Below, in pieces: positions 10,001 through 18,176 of a stretch of DNA of 64,000 nt. Source of the DNA: Pseudomonas hormoni (GTDB taxonomy: Bacteria > Pseudomonadota > Gammaproteobacteria > Pseudomonadales > Pseudomonadaceae); NCBI RefSeq assembly GCF_018502625.1, contig NZ_CP075566.1, forward strand, positions 2,237,001 to 2,301,000, written 5' to 3'. The notes under the pieces were generated by a model. The model saw only the letters and a list, made by a program, of their open reading frames with translations. It searched no databases and was not told where the DNA came from. The number at the start of each line of letters is the position of its first letter. Positions within the stretch are counted from its first letter, which is position 1. A program made the position numbers and the translations under genes.

Positions 10001-11326
10001 ATGATCGAAGCGCCCGCGTTACGACGTCTGTTAGTGGTGGACCCGTGTGACGACTGCCATCGTCTGCTGCCGGGGTTGCGCGCTGTAGGTTGGGACGTTG
10101 ATAGCTGTACGCTGGAAAATGCCGCCGACCGAACATGCGACGTCGGTCTATTGCGTCTGCAGCCGTTTCATCTGGAGCGCCCCGAGGCCGTCAAGGAGCT
10201 GATCAGCCGCAGCGGCACCGAGTGGATCGCCGTGCTCAACCAGGAAGTCCTGCGACTGCAGAATGTCGGGGACTTTGTCTGTGAATGGTTTTTCGATTTC
10301 CACACCTTGCCGTTCGATGTGTCCCGGGTTCAGGTGACGCTCGGCCGGGCGTTCGGCATGGCGCGCTTGCGTGGCCAGGGCACGGTTCACATCGATCAGC
10401 CCGAACACGAGCTGCTCGGCGACAGCAAGCCGATTCGCGAGCTGCGCAAACTGTTGAGCAAACTGGCGCCGACTGAATCTCCGGTGTTGATTCGTGGTGA
10501 GAGCGGGACTGGCAAAGAGCTGGTCGCCCGCACCCTCCATCGACAATCCCAGCGGCACAGCAAACCCTTTGTCGCGATCAATTGCGGCGCGATTCCCGAA
10601 CACTTGATCCAGTCCGAACTGTTTGGCCACGAGAAGGGGGCCTTCACCGGCGCCCATCAACGCAAGGTCGGGCGGATCGAAGCCGCCAACGGCGGAACCC
10701 TGTTTCTAGACGAGATCGGTGACCTCCCGCTGGAGCTGCAAGCCAACCTGTTGCGGTTCCTCCAGGAAAAACACATCGAGCGCGTGGGCGGCAGCCAGCC
10801 GATTCCTGTGGATGTGCGGGTATTGGCGGCGACACACATTGACCTGGAAGCCGCCATCGAGAAGAAGCGCTTCCGCGAAGATTTGTACTATCGCCTCAAC
10901 GTGCTGCAAGTGGTCACCGCGCCGCTGCGTGAGCGCCATGGCGATCTGTCGATGCTGGCCAACCACTTCTCCCATTTCTACAGCCATGAAACCGGCCGTC
11001 GTCCGCGCAGTTTCAGCGAAGACGCGTTGATTGCCATGGGCAAGCATGACTGGCCGGGCAATGTGCGTGAACTGGCCAACCGGGTACGCCGCGGGCTGGT
11101 CCTGGCCGAGGGGCGGCAGATCGAGGCGCGCGACCTGGGGCTGATCAGCCAGCAGACGATCGCCGCACCGATGGGCACCCTCGAAGACTACAAGACTCGC
11201 GCCGAACGCCAGGCGTTGTGCGATGTATTGAACCGCCACAGCGACAACCTGAGTGTCGCCGCCCGGGTACTGGGCGTGTCGCGGCCAACCTTTTACAGAC
11301 TGCTGCACAAGCACCAGATCCGTTAG
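10001..11326 (+). CDS. VpsR-like sigma-54 enhancer-binding regulator linked to fap
   Basis: A 441-residue activator in three parts. Residues 1-125 are a receiver-like domain (LLVVDPCDDCH) with no aspartate at the normal phosphorylation site (CDVGLLRLQ). Residues 135-370 are an AAA+ sigma-54 module with Walker A GESGTGKE, intact GAFTGA in GHEKGAFTGAHQRK, and Walker B GGTLFLDEIGDLP. Residues 395-441 are a Fis-type HTH (LSVAARVLGVSRPTFYRLL). Layout and tail resemble Vibrio VpsR, a c-di-GMP-responsive biofilm regulator, but unlike VpsR this one keeps GAFTGA and so should activate sigma-54. It converges on the fap operon, whose first gene has a sigma-54-like promoter. Control of fap by this protein is inference. 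Confidence 0.85.
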   Translation: MIEAPALRRLLVVDPCDDCHRLLPGLRAVGWDVDSCTLENAADRTCDVGLLRLQPFHLERPEAVKELISRSGTEWIAVLNQEVLRLQNVGDFVCEWFFDFHTLPFDVSRVQVTLGRAFGMARLRGQGTVHIDQPEHELLGDSKPIRELRKLLSKLAPTESPVLIRGESGTGKELVARTLHRQSQRHSKPFVAINCGAIPEHLIQSELFGHEKGAFTGAHQRKVGRIEAANGGTLFLDEIGDLPLELQANLLRFLQEKHIERVGGSQPIPVDVRVLAATHIDLEAAIEKKRFREDLYYRLNVLQVVTAPLRERHGDLSMLANHFSHFYSHETGRRPRSFSEDALIAMGKHDWPGNVRELANRVRRGLVLAEGRQIEARDLGLISQQTIAAPMGTLEDYKTRAERQALCDVLNRHSDNLSVAARVLGVSRPTFYRLLHKHQIR

Positions 11327-11340
11327 GGCGGGGCGAAACG

Positions 11341-11377
11341 AAAAGGCCCGCTGCGATGAACTCGCCGCGGGCCTTTT
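11341..11377. terminator. Bidirectional terminator between the regulator and fapF
   Basis: AAAAGGCCCGC (11341-11351) pairs with GCGGGCCTTTT (11367-11377). There is an A-run on one side and a T-run on the other, so it works for both converging transcripts. Confidence 0.85.
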
Positions 11378-11394
11378 CCATTCAGGTGAAGCGG

Positions 11395-12675
11395 TTAGAA
11401 GTAGTACGGGAATTTCAGGCTGAAGGAAAAGTCTGGCGCGTCGTCGGTCAAGCCGATGGCCAGGTTGGGAACGATCGTCAGGTTATCGGTGGCTGCCAGG
11501 GTCATGCCGATGTTGAAGTTAGCCGCGTTGTAATCGCTGTTGGAAATCGATTGCCAATCGCCACCGTCCGGTCTGATCTTGCTCTTGCGGGCGAACTGAT
11601 CGGTGAACGAGAACGACATACTCATCTTCTCGTTCAAGGCGAATGCAATGCCGGCTCCGACCTGCCAGGAATCGCCCAGTTTCACGTCCCCTTTCACCTT
11701 GGCGCCGACCTGAGGGCTGATGTCGCTGAAAGAGTCCTCCATGTTGTAGGTGTAGGCCAGGGAGCCGAACAGCACGGCCGGGTCGAAGGTCTTGACCAGC
11801 GAGATACCTGGGGTAATCGACCAGACACCATTACCGGTTGGCAAGTCCTCGGGGACCGCGAGGTTATCGTTGTTCGGATCCTCAATCAGCTTGATGCCGT
11901 AAGGATCCTTGCCGGTCGGTGCCTTGATGCGCAGTGTAGCCACCGCGTCGGGCAGATTGGCCGACTCATCCAGAAACTTGTAGGCAACGCCCACGTTCAC
12001 GTCGCCGATGGTTGGGTCGCGGGTAACGGTTGCGTCCGACGTCACAGGGCCTGCGCCGCCGGCGCCACCGGAGGAATACGTTGATTCGCGATACACCACA
12101 GGGACGTTAATGTCGAACTGCCAGCGTTGCGCCACGTTGTAGCGGGCAGTCAGGTCCAGTGTCCAGTTGTCGGCCTTGATGCGGTCGAGGTTGATGTTGC
12201 CGAGGAAAATCGAGTCCAGCGCCAGAAAGCCATTGAGCGTCAGCGCACGTGTATCGAAGTGCGTGTAGGTCAGGCCGGTTTCGACACTGAATTTGCCGCC
12301 ACCGAAGAATCCGCTGGCTTCGTCATACAAGTTGGAAACGCTTTGCGCAGGTTCGGAATCATCCTTGAGCGATTGGCCATATGAACTGCCCGTGGTTCCC
12401 GGCGCACCGGCGGCCACCGTCTGGCCACCCCTGCTCGGTTCGGCAGGGGATTTGGTCAGGCGTTTGGGAGGAGGGGTCGCCGGTGTTTCTTCTACTTGTC
12501 GAACGCGCTGCTCGAGGACCATCAGCGCGTTCTGTTGTGCCTCATAACGCTGTTTCAACTCCATGAGTTCTTGTTTTAGTGCTTCAACCTGGGGGTCCGA
12601 TGCTGCGTAAAGCATTGTGCCCGGTGCCAGGCTACTCAAACAAACGATAGCTCTGAGCGTTAACGATCGGTGCAT
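11395..12675 (-). CDS. fapF: Fap amyloid outer-membrane exporter FapF
   Basis: Outer-membrane beta-barrel pore through which the Fap amyloid subunits are secreted. The preferred start is the internal ATG at 12675 ([20 protein letters not shown]), preceded by AGAAGGGA at proper spacing and giving a clean signal peptide; a start 24 bases upstream would spoil it. After cleavage comes a coiled-coil ([20 protein letters not shown], then [11 protein letters not shown]), the trimerising plug domain known for FapF, then a disordered Pro/Ser linker and a roughly 300-residue barrel of alternating strands ending [11 protein letters not shown]. It is the last gene of fapABCDEF. Confidence 0.92.
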   Translation of the reverse strand: MHRSLTLRAIVCLSSLAPGTMLYAASDPQVEALKQELMELKQRYEAQQNALMVLEQRVRQVEETPATPPPKRLTKSPAEPSRGGQTVAAGAPGTTGSSYGQSLKDDSEPAQSVSNLYDEASGFFGGGKFSVETGLTYTHFDTRALTLNGFLALDSIFLGNINLDRIKADNWTLDLTARYNVAQRWQFDINVPVVYRESTYSSGGAGGAGPVTSDATVTRDPTIGDVNVGVAYKFLDESANLPDAVATLRIKAPTGKDPYGIKLIEDPNNDNLAVPEDLPTGNGVWSITPGISLVKTFDPAVLFGSLAYTYNMEDSFSDISPQVGAKVKGDVKLGDSWQVGAGIAFALNEKMSMSFSFTDQFARKSKIRPDGGDWQSISNSDYNAANFNIGMTLAATDNLTIVPNLAIGLTDDAPDFSFSLKFPYYF

Positions 12676-12719
12676 GTTAGCCGTCCCTTCTGAGTGCATC
12701 TGATGAGACTGAGCGTAGA

Positions 12720-13460
12720 TCAGAATCCTAGAGCGCGAAGACCTTTAAGTTGATCCAGGTTGCCATTCAACGAACTGGTCGACGGCAGGTTATCGCGCAG
12801 CACAACGTTGATCGACATCAGGTTGTTGACCTGATTGCCACCACCGAGCAAGGTCGCGTTTTGCATAAGCCCGCCCTGGGCAAGGCGCTGCACAGCGCTG
12901 CCCTGGTTGTTGTTGGCCATGATGTTGAGCTGCACGCCCGCGCCGGAAGAGGAAATGCTCAGCGCCCCGGCACCATTGGTGTGGGTCAAGGTTGTACCCG
13001 CGGCCAATACTTGCCCCTGATTGTTCATCTGTTGCGCCTGGCCGCCTTTCTGGACGTTGAGATTAACGTTGTTGTAAGCGCTGTTGTTGTCACCGGCAGC
13101 GCGCACCACTTGGGTGACGCCCTGGGTCGTGCTCAAACCGTTACCGCCGCTGACGGTGCCGGTGCCCTGAGAAACCGCCGAGCCATTGCCTGTTTCGTCG
13201 ATCATCGACACATAGAACTGTGGCTGGATAGTCGTTTGTTGAATTTGCATCGAGGACGTCGCCCCAATCACTTGGCCGCTGGAGTTTTGCCAAGTGCTGG
13301 TCATCACAATTCCGAAACTGACGATCCGTCCCGGCATGACATAGCGGCCTCGCAGGCTCGCCAATTCCTGATCATTCAGTTCGATGGGTTTGAATATCTG
13401 TGCCTGGGTTGGCAGGCTGGCGGCCAGGCAGACTACGGCCAGCCAGATTGGAGTCTTCAT
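12720..13460 (-). CDS. fapE: Fap minor amyloid component FapE
   Basis: A 246-residue secreted protein with signal peptide [20 protein letters not shown]. The mature protein is rich in Gln, Asn, Gly and Ser, with segments such as [20 protein letters not shown] near 125 and [19 protein letters not shown] near 180 that resemble amyloid repeat text. Position between fapD and fapF, size and composition identify it as FapE, a minor fibre component or secretion partner. It ends [12 protein letters not shown]. The GGAGCATCCA before ATG supports the start. Confidence 0.9.
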   Translation of the reverse strand: MKTPIWLAVVCLAASLPTQAQIFKPIELNDQELASLRGRYVMPGRIVSFGIVMTSTWQNSSGQVIGATSSMQIQQTTIQPQFYVSMIDETGNGSAVSQGTGTVSGGNGLSTTQGVTQVVRAAGDNNSAYNNVNLNVQKGGQAQQMNNQGQVLAAGTTLTHTNGAGALSISSSGAGVQLNIMANNNQGSAVQRLAQGGLMQNATLLGGGNQVNNLMSINVVLRDNLPSTSSLNGNLDQLKGLRALGF

Positions 13461-13493
13461 TGGATGCTCCCGGAGCGTCGTGCTCCCTTGTTA

Positions 13494-14174
13494 TTAGAAG
13501 AAGTCGCTTCGGATAAATCCGAAGTCCAACAACTCTGCGTCTTGCACCGGGCTGAAGGTGTTGATGCGGTTCTTGGCAGTCAGTGGCAGGGGTGGATCGA
13601 GCAGCGCATTGGCTTTGTCATAGCCCTGGCCAATGACGGCAAAGATGATGCCGTTCCAGCCTTTGACAAAGTCGTCGACTTTGAAACGTTTATGACCCAG
13701 TACCGGATCTCCGACATAGACCCAGCCGTTATGGACTTTTTGCAGAACTACAAAATGTTTGTAGCCACGGATGTCCATGAGCACCACGACTGGAATTCTG
13801 ATATCGCTCAACGTTTCCGCTGCTACCCGGTAGCCACGGGCCCGCATGCCGATACTTTCCACGTAACGCTTCATGTCGAGCATGGAAAAGCCCTGGACGC
13901 GGACAACGTCTTGATCGGCGTGTGCCAGCATGCCTTCGATGATCTGGTCTTCATTCACGTCCAGCCAATAGGCCTGGCGCAAGATGGTCGCCAGCGCTGC
14001 TGCGCCGCAACTGAAGTCGGTTTTCTGTTGCACCAGGTCGGCAAATTTACGCTCGCGTACGCTCTGGATCGGCTTGTACACCACCGCGCCGCCAGGCAGG
14101 ACGGAAAGCGGCAGTTGTGCAGCCTCGATCACACTGGCCACGCAAAGCAAAACTACCAAGGCGATAATGCGCAT
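13494..14174 (-). CDS. fapD: Fap C39-family peptidase FapD
   Basis: Periplasmic cysteine protease of peptidase family C39 needed for Fap maturation or export. The 226-residue protein has a signal peptide (MRIIALVVLLCVASVIEAAQ). The catalytic Cys lies in DFSCGAAALATILRQ near residue 55, the His in GYKHFVVLQK near 140 and the Asp in YVGDPVLGHKRF near 155, the standard C39 triad order. A strong intrinsic terminator lies between fapC and this gene, so fapD expression probably depends on readthrough. Confidence 0.9.
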   Translation of the reverse strand: MRIIALVVLLCVASVIEAAQLPLSVLPGGAVVYKPIQSVRERKFADLVQQKTDFSCGAAALATILRQAYWLDVNEDQIIEGMLAHADQDVVRVQGFSMLDMKRYVESIGMRARGYRVAAETLSDIRIPVVVLMDIRGYKHFVVLQKVHNGWVYVGDPVLGHKRFKVDDFVKGWNGIIFAVIGQGYDKANALLDPPLPLTAKNRINTFSPVQDAELLDFGFIRSDFF

Positions 14175-14200
14175 GGTGGGACGCCCTCTGGTCGTGTTGG

Positions 14201-14223
14201 AAAAAGGCCCCCGTGAGGGGGCC
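14201..14223 (-). terminator. Strong intrinsic terminator between fapC and fapD
   Basis: Read on the minus strand, GGCCCCC-TCAC-GGGGGCC is followed by TTTTT (stem 14206-14223, T-run 14201-14205). The 7-bp pure GC stem with a 4-base loop and U-tract is a textbook terminator, placed inside the fap operon right after the major subunit gene. Confidence 0.85.
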
Positions 14224-14237
14224 TCCAGAGTCAGCCA

Positions 14238-15545
14238 TCAGAACGATTGGTTGGAAATGGCCAGCGAGTTGCTTTGTTGGTTGCCCACACCGGCAGCCAC
14301 GTTCACGCCGAGGTTGCCACTGCCGCCATTCACCGAACCACTCAGGGTTGCAGTGTTGGTCACAGGGTTAGCCCAGCCATTTGGGGTCAGGATTTGATAG
14401 GAAACGGTGTTGCTCAAATCCCATGTATTGCTTTCGGTGTAGCCCTTCACTTCGTGTTTGGTAGAAGCGGACGATTTCTCGCCTGATTTCTCGAACGAAG
14501 AGTCATACGATTTTGTGAAGGAGGAATTGAACGCTTTTTCGAACGAAGAGTCGGTCGAGTTTGTGTGCTCTGTATCGACAGATGCATTGAGCGACGCGTT
14601 AAGCGATGCGTCGAACGACTTGCTGTTGGTGCGATCTCCATGGCCATAATTAACGGTAACGGATTTGGAACCATCCGCCGCTGCTTCCAGGGAAGCGATC
14701 ACAGAAGCATGGCTGGTAGCGCTGTTATCGGTGCTTTTTGAACCGTTTGCATCAAAGTGATTGGTGCCGCTGGCGTCATAACTGCTGACACCGCTCTTAG
14801 CCCAGTTGCTGGAAGCGCTCTTATCAATGTTCAACTCGGAGTTATGGCTGAAAGAGGCACTACCGGTGTTGGTTGTGGTCAGCGTCACCGTAGCCAGGGC
14901 GACGTTCTGATCCGCCCTGTTGTTCACTACCAGACCAGGACCGTTTTGTTCAGCAGAGGCGGTGGCTGTTGCATTGCCGAGCGGAGCATTGGAGTTGGCA
15001 ATTGCCATGGTGTTTTTCTGTTGGTTAAGGTCGCCACCAGCAATGTTGATCCCCATATTGCCGTTGCCGCCATTGCCCGACTGACTCATCACGGCAGAGG
15101 CTGTGGTGTTGTAATTGTCGACCTTGTTATTGTTGCTGTACTGCTTGACGCTGGCAGTAGCATTGGCAACGCCGAACACGAAGCTGTTATCGAGAGCGGA
15201 GGTGGCACCAGCGTTCGCGATGGCAGCAGCGTTGTCCTGTTGGTTGCCGTCGCCTGCCGCGACGTTGATACCGACGTTGCCGTCGGCGCCTGTGGCAGAG
15301 CCGCTCATCTCGGCGTTGTTAATAGTCCCTTGGTTAAGGATGCGGTTGCCGGTACTGCTCTGTTTGTCGTTGGCATTGGCAGTCGCGTAGACAGGGATCT
15401 TTGTAGGAGGAGGAGTGTGTTGACCGTTGTTGTTATGACCATTGTGGTGGTCATCGTGACGACGATCGTTGCCAGCTTGTACAGCAACAGCCATGAGCGC
15501 AGCAATTGCGAAAACCAGAGGCTTGAGTGCCATCGAAGGTTTCAT
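14238..15545 (-). CDS. fapC: Major Fap amyloid subunit FapC
   Basis: Main structural protein of the extracellular Fap fibres that stiffen biofilms. It has 435 residues with a signal peptide to about residue 24. Three imperfect amyloid repeats are visible: R1 around 76-112 (DGNVGINVAAGDGNQQDNAA), R2 around 150-187 (NGNMGINIAGGDLNQQKNTM) and R3 at the C-terminus (SGNLGVNVAAGVGNQQSNSL). Each shares the GxN-xGxN-AxG-xNQQ-N-A pattern. The R1-R2 linker is short. The R2-R3 linker is about 200 residues, Ser/Asp/Asn rich, with SSFEK-type mini-repeats. There is no cysteine anywhere in the protein. CGGAGAATCACC before ATG is a good ribosome site. Confidence 0.94.
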   Translation of the reverse strand: MKPSMALKPLVFAIAALMAVAVQAGNDRRHDDHHNGHNNNGQHTPPPTKIPVYATANANDKQSSTGNRILNQGTINNAEMSGSATGADGNVGINVAAGDGNQQDNAAAIANAGATSALDNSFVFGVANATASVKQYSNNNKVDNYNTTASAVMSQSGNGGNGNMGINIAGGDLNQQKNTMAIANSNAPLGNATATASAEQNGPGLVVNNRADQNVALATVTLTTTNTGSASFSHNSELNIDKSASSNWAKSGVSSYDASGTNHFDANGSKSTDNSATSHASVIASLEAAADGSKSVTVNYGHGDRTNSKSFDASLNASLNASVDTEHTNSTDSSFEKAFNSSFTKSYDSSFEKSGEKSSASTKHEVKGYTESNTWDLSNTVSYQILTPNGWANPVTNTATLSGSVNGGSGNLGVNVAAGVGNQQSNSLAISNQSF

Positions 15546-15598
15546 GGTGATTCTCCGTACTTATTTTAGGTTAAGTGTTGTTTCCTACCTTTTTTGGG

Positions 15599-16171
15599 TC
15601 AGTCCGCGACCCGTACGCTCAGGGTATTGGCCATTCGGTTTCCTACCCCGGCGCTCTGATTCAACTGAATCACCCCACGGCTACCGGTGAAAGCCTGGTC
15701 ACTGGTAGTGACCTGGCGGAGGCCGGGTGCAGAGTCAGTTGGAACGGAGTTGTTGAGCAGCGCCACGTTCTGTTGCATGAGGACGCTGTCGTCGATGCTT
15801 TGCGGCTGTTTGCTGATGCTTATCCGCAGGGCATTGGCTTGCTGGTTGCTGGCACCCGCGCTCTGGTTGACGCCCAGAACACCGTTGCCGTGACTGAAAG
15901 AGTCGCCTTGAATGCTGGCCCGAGCATCCATCCTGGGGTCGACCTGCGTATTCAGTCGTTGACGAATCTGGGTGGCCGCGCTGGCTGAATCACCAATGGC
16001 GATGGCCCGGGCGTTGGCCTGTTGCTGCTGATCGCCTGCAGCCTGGTTGACCGCGAAGTTGCCTTGGTACTGGCTGCCCGAACTGTCGATCTCGGCATTG
16101 TTGATGATGGGCGGTTGAGCGAAGCTCGATGCACTGCAGAACATGGCGACAATCAGCAGTTTGTGATTCAT
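15599..16171 (-). CDS. fapB: Minor Fap amyloid subunit / nucleator FapB
   Basis: A 190-residue secreted protein thought to nucleate FapC fibres. The signal peptide is MNHKLLIVAMFCSASSFAQ. Three repeats resemble those of FapC: GNFAVNQAAGDQQQQANARA (about 37-56), GVLGVNQSAGASNQQANALR (about 97-116) and GVIQLNQSAGVGNRMANTLS (about 166-185). Linkers are short. The start follows the fapA stop by one base with GGGAGG inside the fapA end, so the two are tightly coupled. Confidence 0.93.
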   Translation of the reverse strand: MNHKLLIVAMFCSASSFAQPPIINNAEIDSSGSQYQGNFAVNQAAGDQQQQANARAIAIGDSASAATQIRQRLNTQVDPRMDARASIQGDSFSHGNGVLGVNQSAGASNQQANALRISISKQPQSIDDSVLMQQNVALLNNSVPTDSAPGLRQVTTSDQAFTGSRGVIQLNQSAGVGNRMANTLSVRVAD

Positions 16172-16172
16172 T

Positions 16173-16598
16173 TCAACGGCCTCCCGTAATGACGTTCAGA
16201 CCGCTCAGGCCTCGCTGGACGCTTGAATTGACCAGGTTGGAAATACCGTTGCCCCCTCCCGAACGCCCGGCGGGGAGGTTGGAAATCTGGTTCTGAGTGG
16301 TGATATTGCCGCCCAGATTGGTGTTGTTTAAATTGACCAGGCGTGAGATGCCCGCACCACTGGCGACGTTGGCAAAATCGCCGTCGTTCAGTTCGTTCGT
16401 CTGACTGAGGATTAGCCTGGAGGGGTTGGCATTGACGGTCGTAGGGTTGGGGTCGGGAACCACCGGGGCTTGCACTGCGTTCCGCACCTGGACATCACGT
16501 TTGATAATGATGATGCCGTCGTCAGCCTGTACAGGGCAGAGGCTTGAGCCCAAGGCGATCAGCATGAAGCTATAGATGCTGGTATGAAATTTCCCCAC
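16173..16598 (-). CDS. fapA: Fap amyloid operon protein FapA (GTG start)
   Basis: First gene of the operon, 141 residues; FapA is believed to affect fibre composition as a periplasmic chaperone-like factor. The start is GTG at 16598, chosen because AGAAGGA lies 9 bases upstream and the resulting GKFHTSIYSFMLIALGSSLC makes a signal peptide. The mature part contains IIIIKRDVQVRNAVQ, an Asn/Gly-rich middle (SRLVNLNNTNLGGNITTQNQ) and ends GLSGLNVITGGR. It lies 46 bases downstream of the start predicted from a sigma-54-like promoter. Confidence 0.9.
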   Translation of the reverse strand: MGKFHTSIYSFMLIALGSSLCPVQADDGIIIIKRDVQVRNAVQAPVVPDPNPTTVNANPSRLILSQTNELNDGDFANVASGAGISRLVNLNNTNLGGNITTQNQISNLPAGRSGGGNGISNLVNSSVQRGLSGLNVITGGR

Positions 16599-16917
16599 GG
16601 CGGCAATTCCTTCTGTAGAGAACGCTGGCCCTTATTAGCGTTGCGAAGGAAGAGAGCAGAAGCTGTGCCGGTTTTTGTTTTTCTTTTAAAAACAATTAGT
16701 TGGATTTAATTGTCGAGGTGGTCAAAAAAATTTTGTAACGCTACTGAGACAGAGCTACGCAAATCGCCGTCCATTGCTGGCGCAATTGCTCGCTGCGGGT
16801 GCTGAAGGGTGATCTGTATCAGTGCCTTAACAATTTCTGACAGGCGCGCACGGGCCGCTCTAGCCCGCGGGTTTTCGCAGGGGAGGGTGTTTCAGGAATG
16901 GACATTTACGACGCCTG
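16599..16917 (-). promoter_or_regulatory. fap control region with sigma-54-type promoter
   Basis: No gene in this 319-bp stretch. On the minus strand CGGCACAGCTTCTGCT (16670-16655) has the invariant GG and GC exactly 12 bases apart, as sigma-54 promoters require, which predicts a start near 16644. Upstream is an A/T-rich block (16671-16735) and an imperfect inverted repeat TTGTCGAGGTGGTCAA (16710-16725), a candidate enhancer site. The far end of the region, near 16850-16915, is GC-rich and follows the NadR-like gene with no convincing terminator. Confidence 0.65.
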
Positions 16918-17442
16918 TCAGACGTTGAGCAGGCGTGTCACAGCTTCGAATGCCGCGTCCTTGCGTTGATTCCAGTCACCTTGCACGACTTGGCAAGGTT
17001 GACGATGCAGGTCAAGCCACTGGTGGCTGGCCTGGAAAAACGCCTTGCGTTCTGCCAGTTGCGGTTGGCAACGTTGCCCGTCGTCATGCCAGGCGACAGT
17101 TTCGGGGCTGAGCAACAAATGCAGGTCATAGCGCCTGGCTAGCAATGCTTGCTCGATCCACGCCGGGCAAGCGCCAAATAACGTGCGGCTCCAAAGGATA
17201 TTGCTTAAGAGATGCGTATCGAGAATCAGCAGTCGCGGTTGTTTGGCTCGTGCTTCATCTTCCCAACGCAGCTGGCCAAGTGATATTGGCGTGATATCGT
17301 CGTAGCAAGTTACACGGGCTTCAGTATCGATGAAATACCGAACGTACTCGCCGACCAAAATGCCGCCAAAGTTGGCGTAAATCTCACTCGAAAGCCAGCT
17401 CTTGCCGCTGGATTCGGGACCGGTCAGCACCAGGACTTTCAT
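16918..17442 (-). CDS. NadR-like nicotinamide ribose kinase / AAA ATPase
   Basis: A 174-residue P-loop protein starting MKVLVLTGPESSGKSWLSSE; this internal start overlaps the pnuC stop (ATGA) and puts the Walker A motif GPESSGKS at the usual place, so the longer N-terminal extension is discarded. LLILDTHLLSN is the Walker B-like strand. It matches the kinase half of NadR, which phosphorylates nicotinamide riboside to NMN; the adenylyltransferase and DNA-binding parts are absent. Overlap with pnuC supports a salvage unit: PnuC imports the riboside and this kinase traps it. Confidence 0.85.
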   Translation of the reverse strand: MKVLVLTGPESSGKSWLSSEIYANFGGILVGEYVRYFIDTEARVTCYDDITPISLGQLRWEDEARAKQPRLLILDTHLLSNILWSRTLFGACPAWIEQALLARRYDLHLLLSPETVAWHDDGQRCQPQLAERKAFFQASHQWLDLHRQPCQVVQGDWNQRKDAAFEAVTRLLNV

Positions 17443-18002
17443 GTGCGCAACGCCGGGTCGGCGCGCCATTCTCGCCAGCCTTCTACGGCAATCACGGTGA
17501 ACAACCCATAGAGCCCGGCGGTCAGGTACATGCCCTTATAGATGAAGAGCCCGACGAAAATCACATCCAGGGTGATCCACAGCGGCCAGCACTGAACGCG
17601 CTTTTGCGCCATCCAGACCTGCGCCACCAGACTGAAGCCCGTCAACGCCGCATCGAGCCAGGGTTGGGCGGCATCGGTCCAGTGCGCCATGGCCGCGCCG
17701 AGCAGCAGACTGCCGATGGCCCCGATGGCCAGGCCTGACACGATCGATTCCCCCTTGAGTTGGCTAACCTGCCGCCCCTGCCGCGCTGCCCCCGCGCGCG
17801 TCCATTGCCACCACCCATAGAGCTGCAACGCGGTGTAGATCACCTGCAACAGCATGTCCGAATACAGCTTCACTTCAAAAAACACCCAACTGTACAGCGA
17901 CACCATGACCAGGCCGATCGGCCAGCACCAGGGGTTCTGTTTGACCGTCAACCAGACGGCAATGACACCGAGGGCGGCGGCAAACAGTTCAAGCCCGGAC
18001 AT
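17439..18002 (-). CDS. pnuC: Nicotinamide riboside transporter PnuC
   Basis: Inner-membrane facilitator for nicotinamide riboside. The true start is ATG at 18002 (MSGLELFAAALGVIAVWLTV) with AAGGA upstream; the longer reading runs into a REPIN and is artefactual. The 187-residue protein has about seven hydrophobic segments with the PnuC hallmarks WCWPIGLVMVSLYSWVFFE near residue 27, QLYGWWQW near 62 and PLWITLDVIFVGLFIYKGMY near 140. Its last bases overlap the NadR-like kinase start. No riboswitch or NrtR site was recognised upstream. Confidence 0.9.
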   Translation of the reverse strand: MSGLELFAAALGVIAVWLTVKQNPWCWPIGLVMVSLYSWVFFEVKLYSDMLLQVIYTALQLYGWWQWTRAGAARQGRQVSQLKGESIVSGLAIGAIGSLLLGAAMAHWTDAAQPWLDAALTGFSLVAQVWMAQKRVQCWPLWITLDVIFVGLFIYKGMYLTAGLYGLFTVIAVEGWREWRADPALRT

Positions 18003-18065
18003 GGAGGTTCCTTGGGGAAATCGTAGAGGGAGCGGATTGTACCGAGTTTGTACTGACGAGGCTTC

Positions 18066-18160
18066 TGTGGCGAGCGAGCTTGCTCGCGCTGGGGCGCGTA
18101 GCGGCCCCAAAATCTTGCGGCTGCTTCGCACCCGAGCGCGAGCAAGCTCGCTCGCGACAG
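18066..18160. repeat. REPIN (class C, tgtggcgagc...)
   Basis: tgtggcgagcgagcttgctc pairs with its near complement gagcaagctcgctcgcgaca. The spacer ctggggcgcgtagcggcccc...ctgcttcgcac resembles the other class C spacers. It lies between pnuC and the chemoreceptor gene. Confidence 0.85.
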
Positions 18161-18176
18161 GGGTTGGTGTTTGGCT

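Noticed and set aside
18003..18131. N-terminal extension of PnuC
   Set aside because: The extra 43 codons read into a REPIN and the hydrophobic protein starts properly at 18002 with a good ribosome site.
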